Shown here: positions 24,130 to 35,695 of the stretch, piece after piece
Layout: every line of letters begins with the position of its first letter
How positions within the stretch are numbered: position 1 is the stretch's first letter
Made by a program: the position numbers and the translations under genes
DNA from: Pseudomonas ovata
Lineage (GTDB): Bacteria > Pseudomonadota > Gammaproteobacteria > Pseudomonadales > Pseudomonadaceae
Reading direction: 5' to 3'
DNA length: 64,000 nt
Assembly (NCBI RefSeq): GCF_003131185.1
Contig: NZ_QFFU01000004.1
Coordinates: forward strand, 62,001-126,000
The notes under the pieces: model-generated
The model's input: only the letters and a program-made list of their open reading frames with translations
Databases searched by the model: none
What the model was told of the DNA's origin: nothing

Positions 24130-24657
24130 TCATGAGCGTTCATTGAGGGAGATCGTACGCGGCCTTTCCAGCCAGCCTCCCTCACCATCCGGAACTATTT
24201 CAATGACATCGACCTGCAGGTCGCCGACCGACACAACCCGCCCGTGGTTGCGCCCCAGGTAATCGCCTGTCTTGACGCGATACACCCCCCCGGCCCCACG
24301 CAAGAGCGCAAATGTACCCGAATCGTTGCCCAGCGTACCGACCATCTCGAAGGACTCGATATTGAAGCCTTCCAGGAACTGCCTGACACGGGTTTCGTCA
24401 GGCCGGACCTGCCGCGAGCCCTTCTGACGGTTGAGCGGGTCGATCCTGACCGGCGGCTGGAACGGGCTGCGCATCCCGGCGGCGTTGTAGGTAAATGCCT
24501 CGTAGGGCCTGAACCTGGGCAGGGGCTCGATGGTGCCGGTCGGCCGCGCGCGGGCCTGCTCGACGAACGTGTTCAGGTCGCTGAAATCGTCACTGCCACC
24601 GCAACCGGCCAGCCCCAGCAGCACCAGGCTGATGCTCATCAGACGCGCCGCGCTCAT
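24130..24657 (-). CDS. pilP: type IV pilus lipoprotein PilP
   Basis: PilP (175 residues) is an inner-membrane lipoprotein linking the PilNO dimer to the PilQ secretin. The lipobox is LAGC with the acylated Cys near residue 19. The mature chain has a disordered Pro-rich segment and then a compact beta domain (about 95-170) with VGTLGNDSGTFALL and YRVKTGDYLGRNHGRV. Its start overlaps pilO by 4 bases, and 17 bases separate it from pilQ. Confidence 0.96.
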   Translation of the reverse strand: MSAARLMSISLVLLGLAGCGGSDDFSDLNTFVEQARARPTGTIEPLPRFRPYEAFTYNAAGMRSPFQPPVRIDPLNRQKGSRQVRPDETRVRQFLEGFNIESFEMVGTLGNDSGTFALLRGAGGVYRVKTGDYLGRNHGRVVSVGDLQVDVIEIVPDGEGGWLERPRTISLNERS

Positions 24658-25274
24658 TTCTTCAACCCTTCATCGTTGTAGCGGTAAGTCTTGGCCAGGA
24701 TACTCATGCGCAGCTTTGCCGGGCTCTTGTCGACTGGTTTGATCTCGAAGTTGTGCAGCGTGACGATGCGCGGCAGGCTGGCCACGCCACTGACGAACGT
24801 GGCCAGGTCGTGATAACTGCCCTGCACCGTGATCTGTATCGGCAGCTCGATGTAGAACTGCTGCGCGGCTTCAGGCAACAGCTTGATCTCTTCGAACTCA
24901 AGGCCACTGCCCAGCCCGGTGCGGGTAATGTCTTCAAGCAGGCCCGGCACTTCGGTGTCGCTGGGTAACTGCCGCAACAGGGCACCGAAGGTGTCTTCCA
25001 TCTCGGCCATCTGCTTCTTGTACGGCTCCAGGTTGGCCGCCTGGAAGGCCTTGTTGGTGTATTGCTCCTTGAGCTGCGCTTCACTGGCGCGGGCGCCGTC
25101 GAGCCGGGTTTCCAGATCCTGCACATGAAAGAAGTAGCCGAAGGCCAGCACCAGAACCATCAACAGGACGCAGGCCACGGCCTTGACGGCGGCCGGCCAT
25201 GATCCCAGGTTGTTCATGTCCAGATCGCCCAGGTCGACCTTGCGCAGGCTGTCCAGCCATTGTGGCGCATTCAT
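24654..25274 (-). CDS. pilO: type IV pilus inner-membrane component PilO
   Basis: PilO (206 residues) is a bitopic protein that pairs with PilN to form the inner-membrane alignment complex. It has a cytoplasmic tail (about 30 residues), one membrane helix around 30-52 (VKAVACVLLMVLVLAFGYFF), a coiled coil and then a ferredoxin-like periplasmic fold ending near the C-terminus. It overlaps pilN by 4 bases and pilP by 4, so the three are translationally coupled. Confidence 0.96.
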   Translation of the reverse strand: MNAPQWLDSLRKVDLGDLDMNNLGSWPAAVKAVACVLLMVLVLAFGYFFHVQDLETRLDGARASEAQLKEQYTNKAFQAANLEPYKKQMAEMEDTFGALLRQLPSDTEVPGLLEDITRTGLGSGLEFEEIKLLPEAAQQFYIELPIQITVQGSYHDLATFVSGVASLPRIVTLHNFEIKPVDKSPAKLRMSILAKTYRYNDEGLKK

Positions 25275-25830
25275 GGGCGGACTCCCTCTGCGGCGGGCTG
25301 GGTCTGGCGTACAGTCAACTGGAAGGCATTGGCCTGGTCGGGCGCCGCGCTGGCCTTGACTTCGTTGAGCACCGGCCCTTCCAGCCAGTCGGATGCCTCA
25401 AGGTTGCGCATCAGGTCCGAGACCCGGTTGTTGGACTCGGCAATGCCATTGATGGCGATCACATTGTCGAGCATCTTGATATCGGTGAAGTAGACGCCGT
25501 CTGGCAACGTGCGCACCAGTTGGTCGAACACCCGGCCAATGATAGGCCGGTTGCCTTGCAGGTCCTGAATGATCTTCATGCGTTCGAGCAACTGCTTGCG
25601 GCGCGCCTTCAATTCGCTGATTTCCTTGATGCGCGCATCGAGCTGCACCAGTTCGCCCTGCAGGAAGGTATTGCGCGCCGTTTGTCGGGTGATGGCCTGG
25701 CTCAGGGCCTGGTCGATCAGCAGGACGATGCCCACGGCCACGACCAGTACGCCGACCAGTGCGGTCAGGAAGCGCTTCTTGCGCTCTTCGCGTTGCTGCT
25801 CGCGCCAGGGAAGAAGGTTGATCCGCGCCA

Positions 25831-25831
<1 letters not shown>
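25271..25831 (-). CDS. pilN: type IV pilus inner-membrane component PilN
   Basis: PilN (186 residues) begins MARINLLPWREQ, the conserved INLLPWR motif that docks into a groove of cytoplasmic PilM. A membrane helix (about 22-45) and a coiled-coil/ferredoxin-like periplasmic domain follow. It overlaps pilM by one base and pilO by 4. Confidence 0.97.
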
Positions 25832-27111
<1,280 letters not shown>

Positions 27112-29553
27112 TTGATACGCCTGCTGAAGTTTTTCTGGTGGTCCATTGTCGCGGTAATCTGCGCCCTCGTGCTGGGCCTGAGCGGCGCCTTCCTCTACCT
27201 GAGCCCCAACCTGCCCTCGGTAGAAGCGCTGCGCAGCATCCAGTTGCAGATCCCGCTGCGGGTCTACAGCAGCGACGGCAAGCTGATCGCCGAATTCGGT
27301 GAAATGCGCCGTACCCCGGTGCGCTTTGCCGACATTCCCACCGACTTCATCAACGCCCTGCTGGCCGCCGAGGACGACAACTTCGCCAACCATTACGGCG
27401 TCGACCCCACCGGCCTGATGCGCGCCGCCAGCGAACTGGTCAAGAGCGGGCATATCCAGTCCGGCGGCAGCACCATCACCATGCAGGTCGCGAAAAACTT
27501 CTTCCTGACCAGCGAGCGCAGCTTCTCGCGCAAGACCACCGAAATTCTCCTGGCTTTGCAGATCGAACGGCAATTGACCAAGGACGAGATCCTGGAGCTG
27601 TACGTCAACAAGATCTACCTGGGCAACCGCGCCTACGGTATCGAGGCCGCCGCGCAAGTCTACTATGGCAAGTCGATCCGTGACGTCAGCCTTGCACAGA
27701 TGGCCACCATCGCCGGCCTGCCCAAGGCGCCGTCGCGCTTCAACCCGCTGGCCAACCCGGTGCGCGCCAAAGAGCGCCGCGACTGGATTCTGGGACGCAT
27801 GTACCACCTGGGCAAGATCAACCAGGCCGCCTACCAGGCCGCGATTGTCGAGCCGATGAACGCCAGCTATCACGTCCAGAGCCCGGAAGTGTACGCGCCG
27901 TATATTGCAGAAATGGCCCGTGCCGAGATGGTCGGGCGCTATGGCAGCGAGGCCTACACCGAAGGCTTCCGGGTGACCACGACCGTGCCCAGCGACCTGC
28001 AGGAACATGCCAACAACGCTGTGCGCCAAGGCCTGATCGACTACGACCAGCGCCATGGCTACCGCGGGCCGGAAAGCCGCTTCCCGGGCGTGACTCGCGC
28101 CGCCTGGATCCAGGAGCTGGGCAAACAGCGCCCGATCAACGGCCTGGAGCCGGCCATCGTGACCCAGGTCGACAAGACCGGTCTGCGCGTGCTGACCCGC
28201 AACGGCGACAAGGAAGAAACCGTCGAGTGGGCGACCATGAAGTGGGCCCGGCCTTACCAGAACACCAACAGCATGGGGGCCTCGCCGCGCCAGCCGGGTG
28301 ATGTAGCCCACGTCGGCGACCTGATCCGGGTGCTGCGCAACGACGACGGCAGCCTTAAGTTCACCCAGGTGCCTGCCGCGCAGAGTGCGCTGGTCTCGCT
28401 TGATCCGCGCAACGGGGCCATCCGCGCCCTGGTCGGCGGTTTCTCGTTCGAGCAGAGCAACTACAACCGCGCCATGCAGGCCAAGCGTCAGCCGGGGTCG
28501 AGCTTCAAGCCGTTCCTGTACAGCGCTGCGCTGGACAACGGCTATACCGCCTCCAGCCTGGTCAACGACGCACCGATCGTGTTCGTCGACGAATACGTCG
28601 ACAAGGTCTGGCGACCGAAGAACGACAACGGCACCTTCCTGGGGCCGATCCGCCTGCGCGAAGCGCTGTACAAGTCGCGCAACCTGGTGTCGATCCGCCT
28701 GATGCAGCAACTGGGCATCGACACCTCCATCGACTACATCACCCGCTTCGGCTTCGCCAAGCAGGACTTGCCGCGCAACCTGTCGCTGGCCCTGGGCACC
28801 GCGACCCTGACGCCAATGGAGATCGCCACCGGCTGGGGCACCTTCGCCAATGCCGGCTACAAGATCACGCCCTACCTGATCCAGAGCATCGAGAACCGCG
28901 ACAGCCAGGTGCTGTTTGCCGCCAACCCGCCGACCGTGCCGGCCAACGAAGTCCAGGCCGCGCCGAACACGGCCACCTTCGCCGTGCACGACACCCCGGC
29001 GCTGAGCCCGGTCAGCACAGGCGCAGGCGGCGAACCGCAGGCACCGGCAGTGGCCGAGCGCATTGTCGACAGCCGCACCACTTACATCCTCAACAGCATG
29101 CTGCAGGACGTCATCAAGCGCGGCACCGCCCGCCGCGCCCTGTCGATGAAGCGCCCGGACATCGCCGGCAAGACCGGGACCACCAACGAGTCCAAGGACG
29201 CCTGGTTCTCCGGCTACAACGCCGACTACGTGACCACGGTGTGGAGTGGCTTCGACCAACCGGAAAGCCTGGGTCGCCATGAGTTCGGTGGCACGGTGTC
29301 GCTGCCGATCTGGATGGACTACATGAGCGCTGCGCTCAAGGACAAGCCACCGCACCAGCAAGCCGAACCGCCGGGCATCCTCAGCCTGCGGGTCGACCCG
29401 ATCAGCGGCCGCGCCGCCACCCCGAGCACGCCCAACGCGTTCTTCGAGCTGTTCAAGAGCGAAGACACGCCGCCGAGCGTCAATGAACTGGGCGGCAGCG
29501 TACCGGGCAGCCCGTTGCCGGCCGATGAATCGGCACCGATCGACCTGTTCTGA
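27112..29553 (+). CDS. ponA: penicillin-binding protein 1A (bifunctional transglycosylase/transpeptidase)
   Basis: PBP1A (813 residues from the chosen start) polymerises and cross-links peptidoglycan. One membrane anchor covers about 9-30. The glycosyltransferase domain has the catalytic Glu at about 87 in AAEDDNF; an OB-like insert follows. The transpeptidase has the SSFK Ser at about 463, SRN in YKSRNLV, and KTG at about 687-689. I chose a TTG at 27112 (then ATA CGC CTG) because the protein then starts like relatives at MxRLLKFFWW; a TTG at 27052 gives 20 more residues with no obvious ribosome site. It is divergent from pilM, an arrangement shared by other gammaproteobacteria (mrcA). Confidence 0.94.
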   Translation: MIRLLKFFWWSIVAVICALVLGLSGAFLYLSPNLPSVEALRSIQLQIPLRVYSSDGKLIAEFGEMRRTPVRFADIPTDFINALLAAEDDNFANHYGVDPTGLMRAASELVKSGHIQSGGSTITMQVAKNFFLTSERSFSRKTTEILLALQIERQLTKDEILELYVNKIYLGNRAYGIEAAAQVYYGKSIRDVSLAQMATIAGLPKAPSRFNPLANPVRAKERRDWILGRMYHLGKINQAAYQAAIVEPMNASYHVQSPEVYAPYIAEMARAEMVGRYGSEAYTEGFRVTTTVPSDLQEHANNAVRQGLIDYDQRHGYRGPESRFPGVTRAAWIQELGKQRPINGLEPAIVTQVDKTGLRVLTRNGDKEETVEWATMKWARPYQNTNSMGASPRQPGDVAHVGDLIRVLRNDDGSLKFTQVPAAQSALVSLDPRNGAIRALVGGFSFEQSNYNRAMQAKRQPGSSFKPFLYSAALDNGYTASSLVNDAPIVFVDEYVDKVWRPKNDNGTFLGPIRLREALYKSRNLVSIRLMQQLGIDTSIDYITRFGFAKQDLPRNLSLALGTATLTPMEIATGWGTFANAGYKITPYLIQSIENRDSQVLFAANPPTVPANEVQAAPNTATFAVHDTPALSPVSTGAGGEPQAPAVAERIVDSRTTYILNSMLQDVIKRGTARRALSMKRPDIAGKTGTTNESKDAWFSGYNADYVTTVWSGFDQPESLGRHEFGGTVSLPIWMDYMSAALKDKPPHQQAEPPGILSLRVDPISGRAATPSTPNAFFELFKSEDTPPSVNELGGSVPGSPLPADESAPIDLF

Positions 29554-29599
29554 CCAGGATTGGCGACCGTTGGTCGCTCCTACTGCACCATGATTTACC

Positions 29600-29640
29600 C
29601 CATAAAAAAACCCCGGCCAATTGGCCGGGGTTTTTTATGG
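29600..29640. terminator. bidirectional terminator between ponA and maeB
   Basis: CCATAAAAAAACCCCGGCCAA is followed directly by its near-perfect reverse complement ending in GGGGTTTTTTATGG. The GC stem CCCCGGCC/GGCCGGGG is flanked by A and T tracts and serves both convergent genes. A small hairpin GCGACC-GTT-GGTCGC followed by TCCTAC at about 29564-29582 looks like a decayed REP arm. Confidence 0.9.
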
Positions 29641-29656
29641 GGTCTTGCCGCGGCGT

Positions 29657-30925
29657 TTAACCGTTGAAGACTTCGTCAACGCTGGTGAGCGGGTAGTGCT
29701 TCGGATACGGCAGGGTCGCCACGCCGCTCTCGATGGCCGCCTTGGCCACCGCTTCCGAGATCACGCCCAGCAGGCGGGTGTCCAGGGGTTTCGGAATGAT
29801 GTACTCGCGGCCGTACTTCAGCTCGATACCGCCATAGGCGTCGCAGACTTCCTGAGGCACAGGCAGCTTGGCCAGTTCGCTCAGGGCGTTGGCGGCGGCA
29901 ATTTTCATCTCTTCGTTGATGCGCTTGGCACGTACGTCCAGGGCACCACGGAAGATGAACGGGAAGCCCAGGACGTTGTTGACTTGGTTCGGGTAGTCCG
30001 AACGGCCGGTGGCCATGATCACGTCGTTGCGCGTGGCGTGAGCCAGTTCAGGGGCGATTTCCGGGTCCGGGTTCGAGCAGGCGAACACGATCGGGTCCTT
30101 GGCCATCAGCTTGAGGTTTTCGGCGCTCAGCAGGTTCGGGCCGGACAGGCCGACGAACACATCGGCACCTTCCAGCGCGTCGCTCAGGGTGCGCTTTTCA
30201 GTGGCGTGGGCGAACACGGCCTTGTACTGGTTCAGGTCGGTACGACCGGAATGGACAACGCCGGTGCGGTCGATCATGAAAATGTTTTCGATCTTCGCGC
30301 CCATGCTCACCAGCAGCTTCATGCATGAGATGGCGGCAGCGCCGGCACCCAGGCAGACGATTTTTGCGGTGTCGAGGCTTTTGCCGACGATTTCCAGGGC
30401 GTTGATCATGCCGGCGGCGGTCACGATGGCGGTGCCGTGCTGGTCATCGTGGAACACCGGGATGTCGCACTGCTCGATCAGGGCCTTTTCGATCTCGAAG
30501 CACTCAGGTGCCTTGATATCTTCCAGGTTGATGCCACCGAAGGTGATGGAGATGCGCTTGACGGTGTCGATGAAGGCCTGCGGGCTTTCGGAGTCGACTT
30601 CGATATCGAACACGTCGATGCCGGCGAAACGCTTGAACAGAACCCCTTTGCCTTCCATGACCGGCTTGGAGGCCAGAGGACCCAGGTCGCCCAGACCCAG
30701 GATGGCGGTACCGTCGGAAATGACTGCTACCAGATTGCCTTTGCCGGTGTACTTGTAGGCCAGTTCAGGATCGCGGGCAATTTCACGCACCGGTTCAGCA
30801 ACACCCGGGCTATAGGCCAGGGACAGGTCACGGGCAGTGGCAGTCGGCTTGGTGAGCTCGACACTCAGCTTCCCTGGACGAGGATTGGCATGGTATTCGA
30901 GCGCAGCGGTTTTCAGATCGGACAT
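29657..30925 (-). CDS. maeB: malic enzyme (NADP-type, short form)
   Basis: This 422-residue enzyme oxidatively decarboxylates malate to pyruvate and supplies NADPH. It carries the malic domain (SLAYSPGVAEPVREI near residue 34, FHDDQHGTAIV near 160) and a nucleotide fold with CLGAGAAAISC near 192. It lacks the C-terminal phosphotransacetylase-like domain of the roughly 760-residue E. coli MaeB. Its stop faces ponA across a bidirectional terminator. NAD versus NADP use cannot be fixed by eye. Confidence 0.9.
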   Translation of the reverse strand: MSDLKTAALEYHANPRPGKLSVELTKPTATARDLSLAYSPGVAEPVREIARDPELAYKYTGKGNLVAVISDGTAILGLGDLGPLASKPVMEGKGVLFKRFAGIDVFDIEVDSESPQAFIDTVKRISITFGGINLEDIKAPECFEIEKALIEQCDIPVFHDDQHGTAIVTAAGMINALEIVGKSLDTAKIVCLGAGAAAISCMKLLVSMGAKIENIFMIDRTGVVHSGRTDLNQYKAVFAHATEKRTLSDALEGADVFVGLSGPNLLSAENLKLMAKDPIVFACSNPDPEIAPELAHATRNDVIMATGRSDYPNQVNNVLGFPFIFRGALDVRAKRINEEMKIAAANALSELAKLPVPQEVCDAYGGIELKYGREYIIPKPLDTRLLGVISEAVAKAAIESGVATLPYPKHYPLTSVDEVFNG

Positions 30926-31134
30926 TTTATAGGATTCCGCTTTTTTCTATGGACAGACGGACCGCCGAGGATACGCAAGATGCAGAATCCTAACAAGACT
31001 GGGTAGTCACAGCTGTCAAGGGGGCGGATGGTTGGATTGCAATTACGGGATACTTAATGTCGCACCCGTGCAAAAGGCAGACACAACAGCCTGCTTGCGT
31101 GAGGCCTGGCGCAGGAGAGCGTAGCGCAGAAACG

Positions 31135-31163
31135 AAAAAGGCGCCCACGAGGGACGCCTTTTT
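31135..31163 (-). terminator. terminator of rpmE
   Basis: AAAAAGGCG, an imperfect loop region CCCACGAGGGA, CGCCTTTTT. The stem is flanked by A and T tracts and lies about 50 bases beyond the rpmE stop on the minus strand. The remaining 30926-31134 spacer should also hold the maeB promoter; nothing else was seen there. Confidence 0.7.
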
Positions 31164-31209
31164 CCAGCAGCCTGGGGATGCCCGAAAGGGCAGCCCGCAG
31201 CAACCTGTC

Positions 31210-31431
31210 TTACTTGGTTTTCGGCGCGCCGAAAGCACCAAAGCGGGACTTGAAGCGGTCAACACGACCACCGATGTCCAGAGTCTTCTGCTTGCCCGTG
31301 TAGAACGGGTGGCATTCGTTGCACACGTCCAGGCTCAGAGGCTTGGTCAGAGTGGAACGGGTCTTGATGACGTTACCGCAGCTGCAGGTGGCGTCGATTG
31401 GCTCGTAAACTGGATGGATATCGGCTTTCAT
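31210..31431 (-). CDS. rpmE: 50S ribosomal protein L31
   Basis: L31 (73 residues) begins [16 protein letters not shown]. It is the zinc-containing C+ form, with cysteines at 16, 18, 37 and 40 (CSC and CNEC). The ATG at 31431 gives the canonical N-terminus; the frame extends 10 codons upstream as an artefact. It is divergent from priA, as in E. coli, with 189 bases between them. Confidence 0.96.
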   Translation of the reverse strand: MKADIHPVYEPIDATCSCGNVIKTRSTLTKPLSLDVCNECHPFYTGKQKTLDIGGRVDRFKSRFGAFGAPKTK

Positions 31432-31620
31432 GGGAACTTCCTCAGGCTTGCGAGCCGCCACCCGACACTATTGTCGGATACCGCACGCGAAATAGGCGGC
31501 GGATGTTACCAGACAATTGCCATTACGCAAATGCACCCGCATGCCGGTCGTCTGCCCGGACAAGGGGTCTGCTAAGATCGCCGCTCGTTATCCTGCTCGC
31601 CTTACAGGGAAAGCCACCGC

Positions 31621-33840
31621 GTGTCTGATGTCATTTTGCGCCTTGCGCTGCCCTCGCCACTGCGTCGCCTGTTCGACTACCGCGCCCCGGCCGGCGTGCC
31701 GCGCCATGCACTGCAACCCGGCATGCGCCTGAGGGTGCCGTTCGGACGCCGGGAAATGATCGGCATCCTGATCGAAGTCTGCGACCACAGCGAGGTGCCG
31801 GCCGACAAACTGCGACCGGCCATTGCCCTGCTCGACAGCCATACGCCCCTGCCGCCTGCGCTGTTCAAGCTGTGCCTGTGGACGGCCCAGTATTATCAGC
31901 ACAGTCTGGGTGACACCTTGAGCTGGGCCTTGCCGGTGCTGTTGCGCCAGGGCGAGCTGGCCGAACCGCGCCAGGAGCGCTTCTGGCAGGTGACGCCCGG
32001 CGCCAGCCTGCAAGACCCGCGCATCGCCCGCGCGCCCAAGCAGCGCGAGGCGCTGGCCACCCTGGCCCAGCACCCGCACGGGGTGGCCCACCAGGTGCTG
32101 AGCAAGCTGATGCTCAACAAGGACAGCCTCAACCTGCTGCTGGCCAAGGAGCTGGTGCAGGTCGAAGTGCGCAGCCAGGCGCCGGGCGCGCGCCACGAGC
32201 ACTGGCTGGCCCAGCCCGAGCTGCCACTCAACAGCGAGCAACGTGCCGCCTGCGAGGCGATCCAGGCGGGCCTGGGCAGCTTTCATGCCTTTCTGCTGGC
32301 CGGGGTGACCGGCAGCGGCAAGACCGAGGTCTACCTGCAACTGATTCGCCAGGTGCTCGAAGCCGGCAAGCAGGCGCTGGTGCTGATCCCGGAAATCAAC
32401 CTGGGCCCGCAGACCCTGGCGCGCTTCGAGCAGCGCTTCAATGCCCGTATCGCCCTGCTGCACTCGGCGGTCAACGACCGCGAACGCCTCGACCACTGGC
32501 TGGCGGCCCGCGACGGCGATGCCGACATCATCATCGGCACGCGCTCGGCGCTGTTCACGCCGATGAAAAACCCCGGCCTGATCATCATCGACGAAGAACA
32601 TGATGGTTCCTATAAACAGCAGGAAGGCTTGCGCTACCACGCCCGCGACCTGGCCATCGTGCGCGCCCGCCAGGAAAACGTGCCGATCGTGCTGGGCTCG
32701 GCCACGCCCTCGCTGGAAAGCCTGCACAACGCCTACACCGGCCGCTACGGCCTGCTGCGCCTGACCCAGCGCGCCGGCGGTGCCCAACAACCACGCTTTC
32801 TGCGCCTGGACGTCAAGAGTCGGCCGCTGGACAGCGGTATTTCCGGGCCGATGCAACAGGCCATCGCCCAGACCCTGGCCGCCGGCCAGCAGGTGCTGGT
32901 GTTTCTCAACCGTCGCGGCTTTGCCCCGACCCTGTTGTGCCATGACTGCGGCTGGATGTCGGGCTGCGTGCGCTGCGATGCGCGCATGACCGTGCACCAG
33001 CGCTCGGGCGAACTGCGCTGCCATCACTGCGGGCATGTCGAGCGCGTGCCGCGCCAGTGCCCGTCGTGCGGACAGGTCGACCTGCGTCCGGTCGGCGCGG
33101 GCACCGAGCGCGCCGAAGAGCGCCTGGGGATTCTGTTTCCGGACTTTCCGGTGCTGCGCGTCGACCGGGACAGCACCTCGCGCAAGGACGCCATGAACCA
33201 GTTGTTCGCCACCATCCAGCGCGGCCAGCCGTGCATTCTGGTCGGCACCCAGATGCTGGCCAAGGGTCACCACTTTCCACGGGTGACCCTGGTGTCGATC
33301 CTGGATGCCGATGGCGGGCTGTTTTCCGGCGACTTTCGCGCCAGCGAGCGCATGGCCCAGTTGATCGTGCAGGTCGCCGGCCGTGCCGGCCGCGCCGAAG
33401 AACCCGGGCGGGTGATCATCCAGACCCACCTGGCCGACCATCCGTTGCTGATCCAATTGACCGAACAGGGCTACTTCGCCTTTGCCGAACAGGCCCTGAG
33501 CGAGCGCCGGGCGGCGGGCCTGCCACCCTTTGCGCACCTGGCGCTGCTGCGGGCCGAAGCGCACAAGCCGGGCCAGGCCGAGCAGTTTCTGGACGAGGCC
33601 TGCGCCGAGGCGGACATCCTCCTGGAGCAACTCGGCCAGGGCGGCATCGAACTTCTGGGCCCGGTCCCGGCTCCCATGGAACGGCGCGCCGGCCGCTACC
33701 GGGCGCAACTGCTGCTGCAGGCCAGCGCCCGGGCACCGTTGCACCGCCTGCTGAGCGCCTGGCTGCTGATCATCGAGCAGCTGCCCAGCGGCCGTCAGGT
33801 ACGCTGGTCGCTGGATGTCGACCCGGTCGACCTGTATTGA
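31621..33840 (+). CDS. priA: primosomal replication protein N' (helicase)
   Basis: PriA (739 residues) restarts collapsed replication forks. The N-terminal 3'-DNA-end-binding domain is followed by a superfamily 2 helicase: Walker A GVTGSGKTEVY near 228 and DEEH in IIDEEHDGSYK near 322. A zinc-binding insert of eight cysteines in four pairs starts at about 440 (CHDCGWMSGCVRC, then CHHC and CPSCG). The start is GTG at 31621. A TGCTAAGAT (extended -10-like) lies at 31570-31578, about 45 bases upstream. Confidence 0.97.
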   Translation: MSDVILRLALPSPLRRLFDYRAPAGVPRHALQPGMRLRVPFGRREMIGILIEVCDHSEVPADKLRPAIALLDSHTPLPPALFKLCLWTAQYYQHSLGDTLSWALPVLLRQGELAEPRQERFWQVTPGASLQDPRIARAPKQREALATLAQHPHGVAHQVLSKLMLNKDSLNLLLAKELVQVEVRSQAPGARHEHWLAQPELPLNSEQRAACEAIQAGLGSFHAFLLAGVTGSGKTEVYLQLIRQVLEAGKQALVLIPEINLGPQTLARFEQRFNARIALLHSAVNDRERLDHWLAARDGDADIIIGTRSALFTPMKNPGLIIIDEEHDGSYKQQEGLRYHARDLAIVRARQENVPIVLGSATPSLESLHNAYTGRYGLLRLTQRAGGAQQPRFLRLDVKSRPLDSGISGPMQQAIAQTLAAGQQVLVFLNRRGFAPTLLCHDCGWMSGCVRCDARMTVHQRSGELRCHHCGHVERVPRQCPSCGQVDLRPVGAGTERAEERLGILFPDFPVLRVDRDSTSRKDAMNQLFATIQRGQPCILVGTQMLAKGHHFPRVTLVSILDADGGLFSGDFRASERMAQLIVQVAGRAGRAEEPGRVIIQTHLADHPLLIQLTEQGYFAFAEQALSERRAAGLPPFAHLALLRAEAHKPGQAEQFLDEACAEADILLEQLGQGGIELLGPVPAPMERRAGRYRAQLLLQASARAPLHRLLSAWLLIIEQLPSGRQVRWSLDVDPVDLY

Positions 33841-33957
33841 CGCGATACCGACACCCATGGCCGTCAAGGTTGGCAAGCTCGCCCCGGCCACGGATAATGT
33901 GCAGTTTTTCCACCCGCGCATCCAGGCGCCACCGCGCTTGCGGTTGAAGAGAACCCC

Positions 33958-35694
33958 ATGAAAGACACGATCCGCCAGCTGATTCAACACGCCCTGACCC
34001 GCCTCGAGACCGAGGGCGTCTTGCCGCCAGGGCTGACGCCGGCGATCCAGGTCGAGAACGCCCGGGACAAGACCCACGGCGACTTCGCCAGCAACATTGC
34101 CATGATGCTGGCCAAGCCGGCCGGCATGAAGCCGCGCGACCTGGCCGAAAAACTGATTGCCGCGCTGCCGGCCGACGCTCAGGTCAGCAAGGTCGAGATT
34201 GCCGGTCCCGGCTTTCTCAACTTCTTCCAGAACACCCAGGCCCTGGCCGCACGCCTCGACGCGGCACTGGCCGACGAACGGTTATCCGTACAACGCGGCG
34301 GCCCGGCCCAGCGCGTGGTGGTCGACCTGTCGGCCCCTAACCTGGCCAAGGAAATGCACGTCGGCCACCTGCGCTCGACCATCATTGGCGATGCGGTGGC
34401 CAATGTCCTGACCTGGCTGGGCGACACCGTGATCCGCCAGAACCATGTCGGCGACTGGGGCACCCAGTTCGGCATGCTGCTGGCCTACCTGCAGGAAAAG
34501 CCCACCACCAGCGACGAGCTGTCGGACCTTGAGCATTTCTACCGCGCCGCCAAGCAGCGCTTCGACGAATCGCCCGAGTTTGCCGACCGCGCCCGCAGCC
34601 TGGTGGTCAAGCTGCAGGCCGGCGATGCCGAGTGCCTGGCGCTGTGGCAGCGGTTCAACGACATCTCGCTGTCGCACTGCCAGAAGACCTACGAGCGCCT
34701 CAACGTCAACCTGACCCCGGCCGACGTCAAGGGCGAGAGTGCCTACAACGACGACCTGGCCAATGTGGTCAGCGACCTGAAAGGCAGCGGTCTGCTGGTC
34801 GAAAGCGAAGGTGCCCAGTGCGTGTTCCTCGAAGAATTCCGCACCGCCGACGACACCCCGCTGCCGGTGATCGTGCAGAAAGCCGGTGGCGGCTACCTGT
34901 ACGCCACCACCGACCTGGCCGCCATCCGCTACCGCAGCAAGGTGCTGCACGCCGACCGCGTGCTGTACTTCGTTGACCAGCGCCAGGCCCTGCACTTCCA
35001 GCAGGTGTTCGAAGTGGCCCGTCGCGCCGGCTTCACTCATGCCGGCATGCAACTGGAGCACATGGGCTTCGGCACCATGAACGGCCCCGACGGCCGTCCG
35101 TTCAAGACCCGCGACGGCGGCACCGTCAAGCTGATCGACCTGCTCGACGAGGCCGAAGCGCGCGCCTATAGCCTGGTCAAGGAAAAGAACCCGACCCTGG
35201 AAGAGGCCGAGCTGCGCAGCATCGCCAAGGCCGTGGGCATCAGTGCGGTGAAATACGCCGACCTGTCCAAGCACCGCACCAGCGACTACAGCTTCAACTT
35301 CGACCAGATGATCAGCTTCGAGGGCAATACCGCGCCGTACCTGCTGTACGCCTACACGCGCATTGCCGGGGTGTTCCGCAAGCTGGGCACCCCCTTCGAC
35401 GCCAGCCAGGGCCGCATCGTGCTGGAGGCCGCGCAGGAGCAGGAGCTGGCCGCACGCCTGGCGCAGTTCGGCGAGGTTCTCAACACGGTTGCCGAAAAAG
35501 GCACGCCGCACGTCCTGTGCGCCTATGTCTATGATCTGGCGGGCCTGTTTTCCAGCTTCTACGAAAACTGCCCGATCCTGGGGGCCGAAACCCCCGATCA
35601 GCAACAGAGCCGCCTGCGCCTGACCGCGCTGACCGGCCGTACTCTCAAGCAAGGCCTGGATTTGCTGGGCCTGGACACTCTGGAGCGCATGTAA
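33958..35694 (+). CDS. argS: arginyl-tRNA synthetase
   Basis: ArgS (578 residues) charges tRNA-Arg. The N-terminal additional domain typical of arginyl enzymes is followed by the class I HIGH-type motif [12 protein letters not shown] beginning near residue 134, and a C-terminal all-helical DALR anticodon-binding domain. The KMSKS motif is weak, as in many arginyl enzymes. It follows priA by 117 bases and is one base from the next gene's TTG, so the SPOR protein is almost certainly co-transcribed. Confidence 0.97.
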   Translation: MKDTIRQLIQHALTRLETEGVLPPGLTPAIQVENARDKTHGDFASNIAMMLAKPAGMKPRDLAEKLIAALPADAQVSKVEIAGPGFLNFFQNTQALAARLDAALADERLSVQRGGPAQRVVVDLSAPNLAKEMHVGHLRSTIIGDAVANVLTWLGDTVIRQNHVGDWGTQFGMLLAYLQEKPTTSDELSDLEHFYRAAKQRFDESPEFADRARSLVVKLQAGDAECLALWQRFNDISLSHCQKTYERLNVNLTPADVKGESAYNDDLANVVSDLKGSGLLVESEGAQCVFLEEFRTADDTPLPVIVQKAGGGYLYATTDLAAIRYRSKVLHADRVLYFVDQRQALHFQQVFEVARRAGFTHAGMQLEHMGFGTMNGPDGRPFKTRDGGTVKLIDLLDEAEARAYSLVKEKNPTLEEAELRSIAKAVGISAVKYADLSKHRTSDYSFNFDQMISFEGNTAPYLLYAYTRIAGVFRKLGTPFDASQGRIVLEAAQEQELAARLAQFGEVLNTVAEKGTPHVLCAYVYDLAGLFSSFYENCPILGAETPDQQQSRLRLTALTGRTLKQGLDLLGLDTLERM

Positions 35695-35695
35695 G

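Noticed and set aside
31621..33840. Possible Zur control of rpmE in the rpmE/priA spacer
   Set aside because: The gene is the cysteine-containing L31 form, which is usually not the Zur-regulated paralogue, and no matching palindrome was found.
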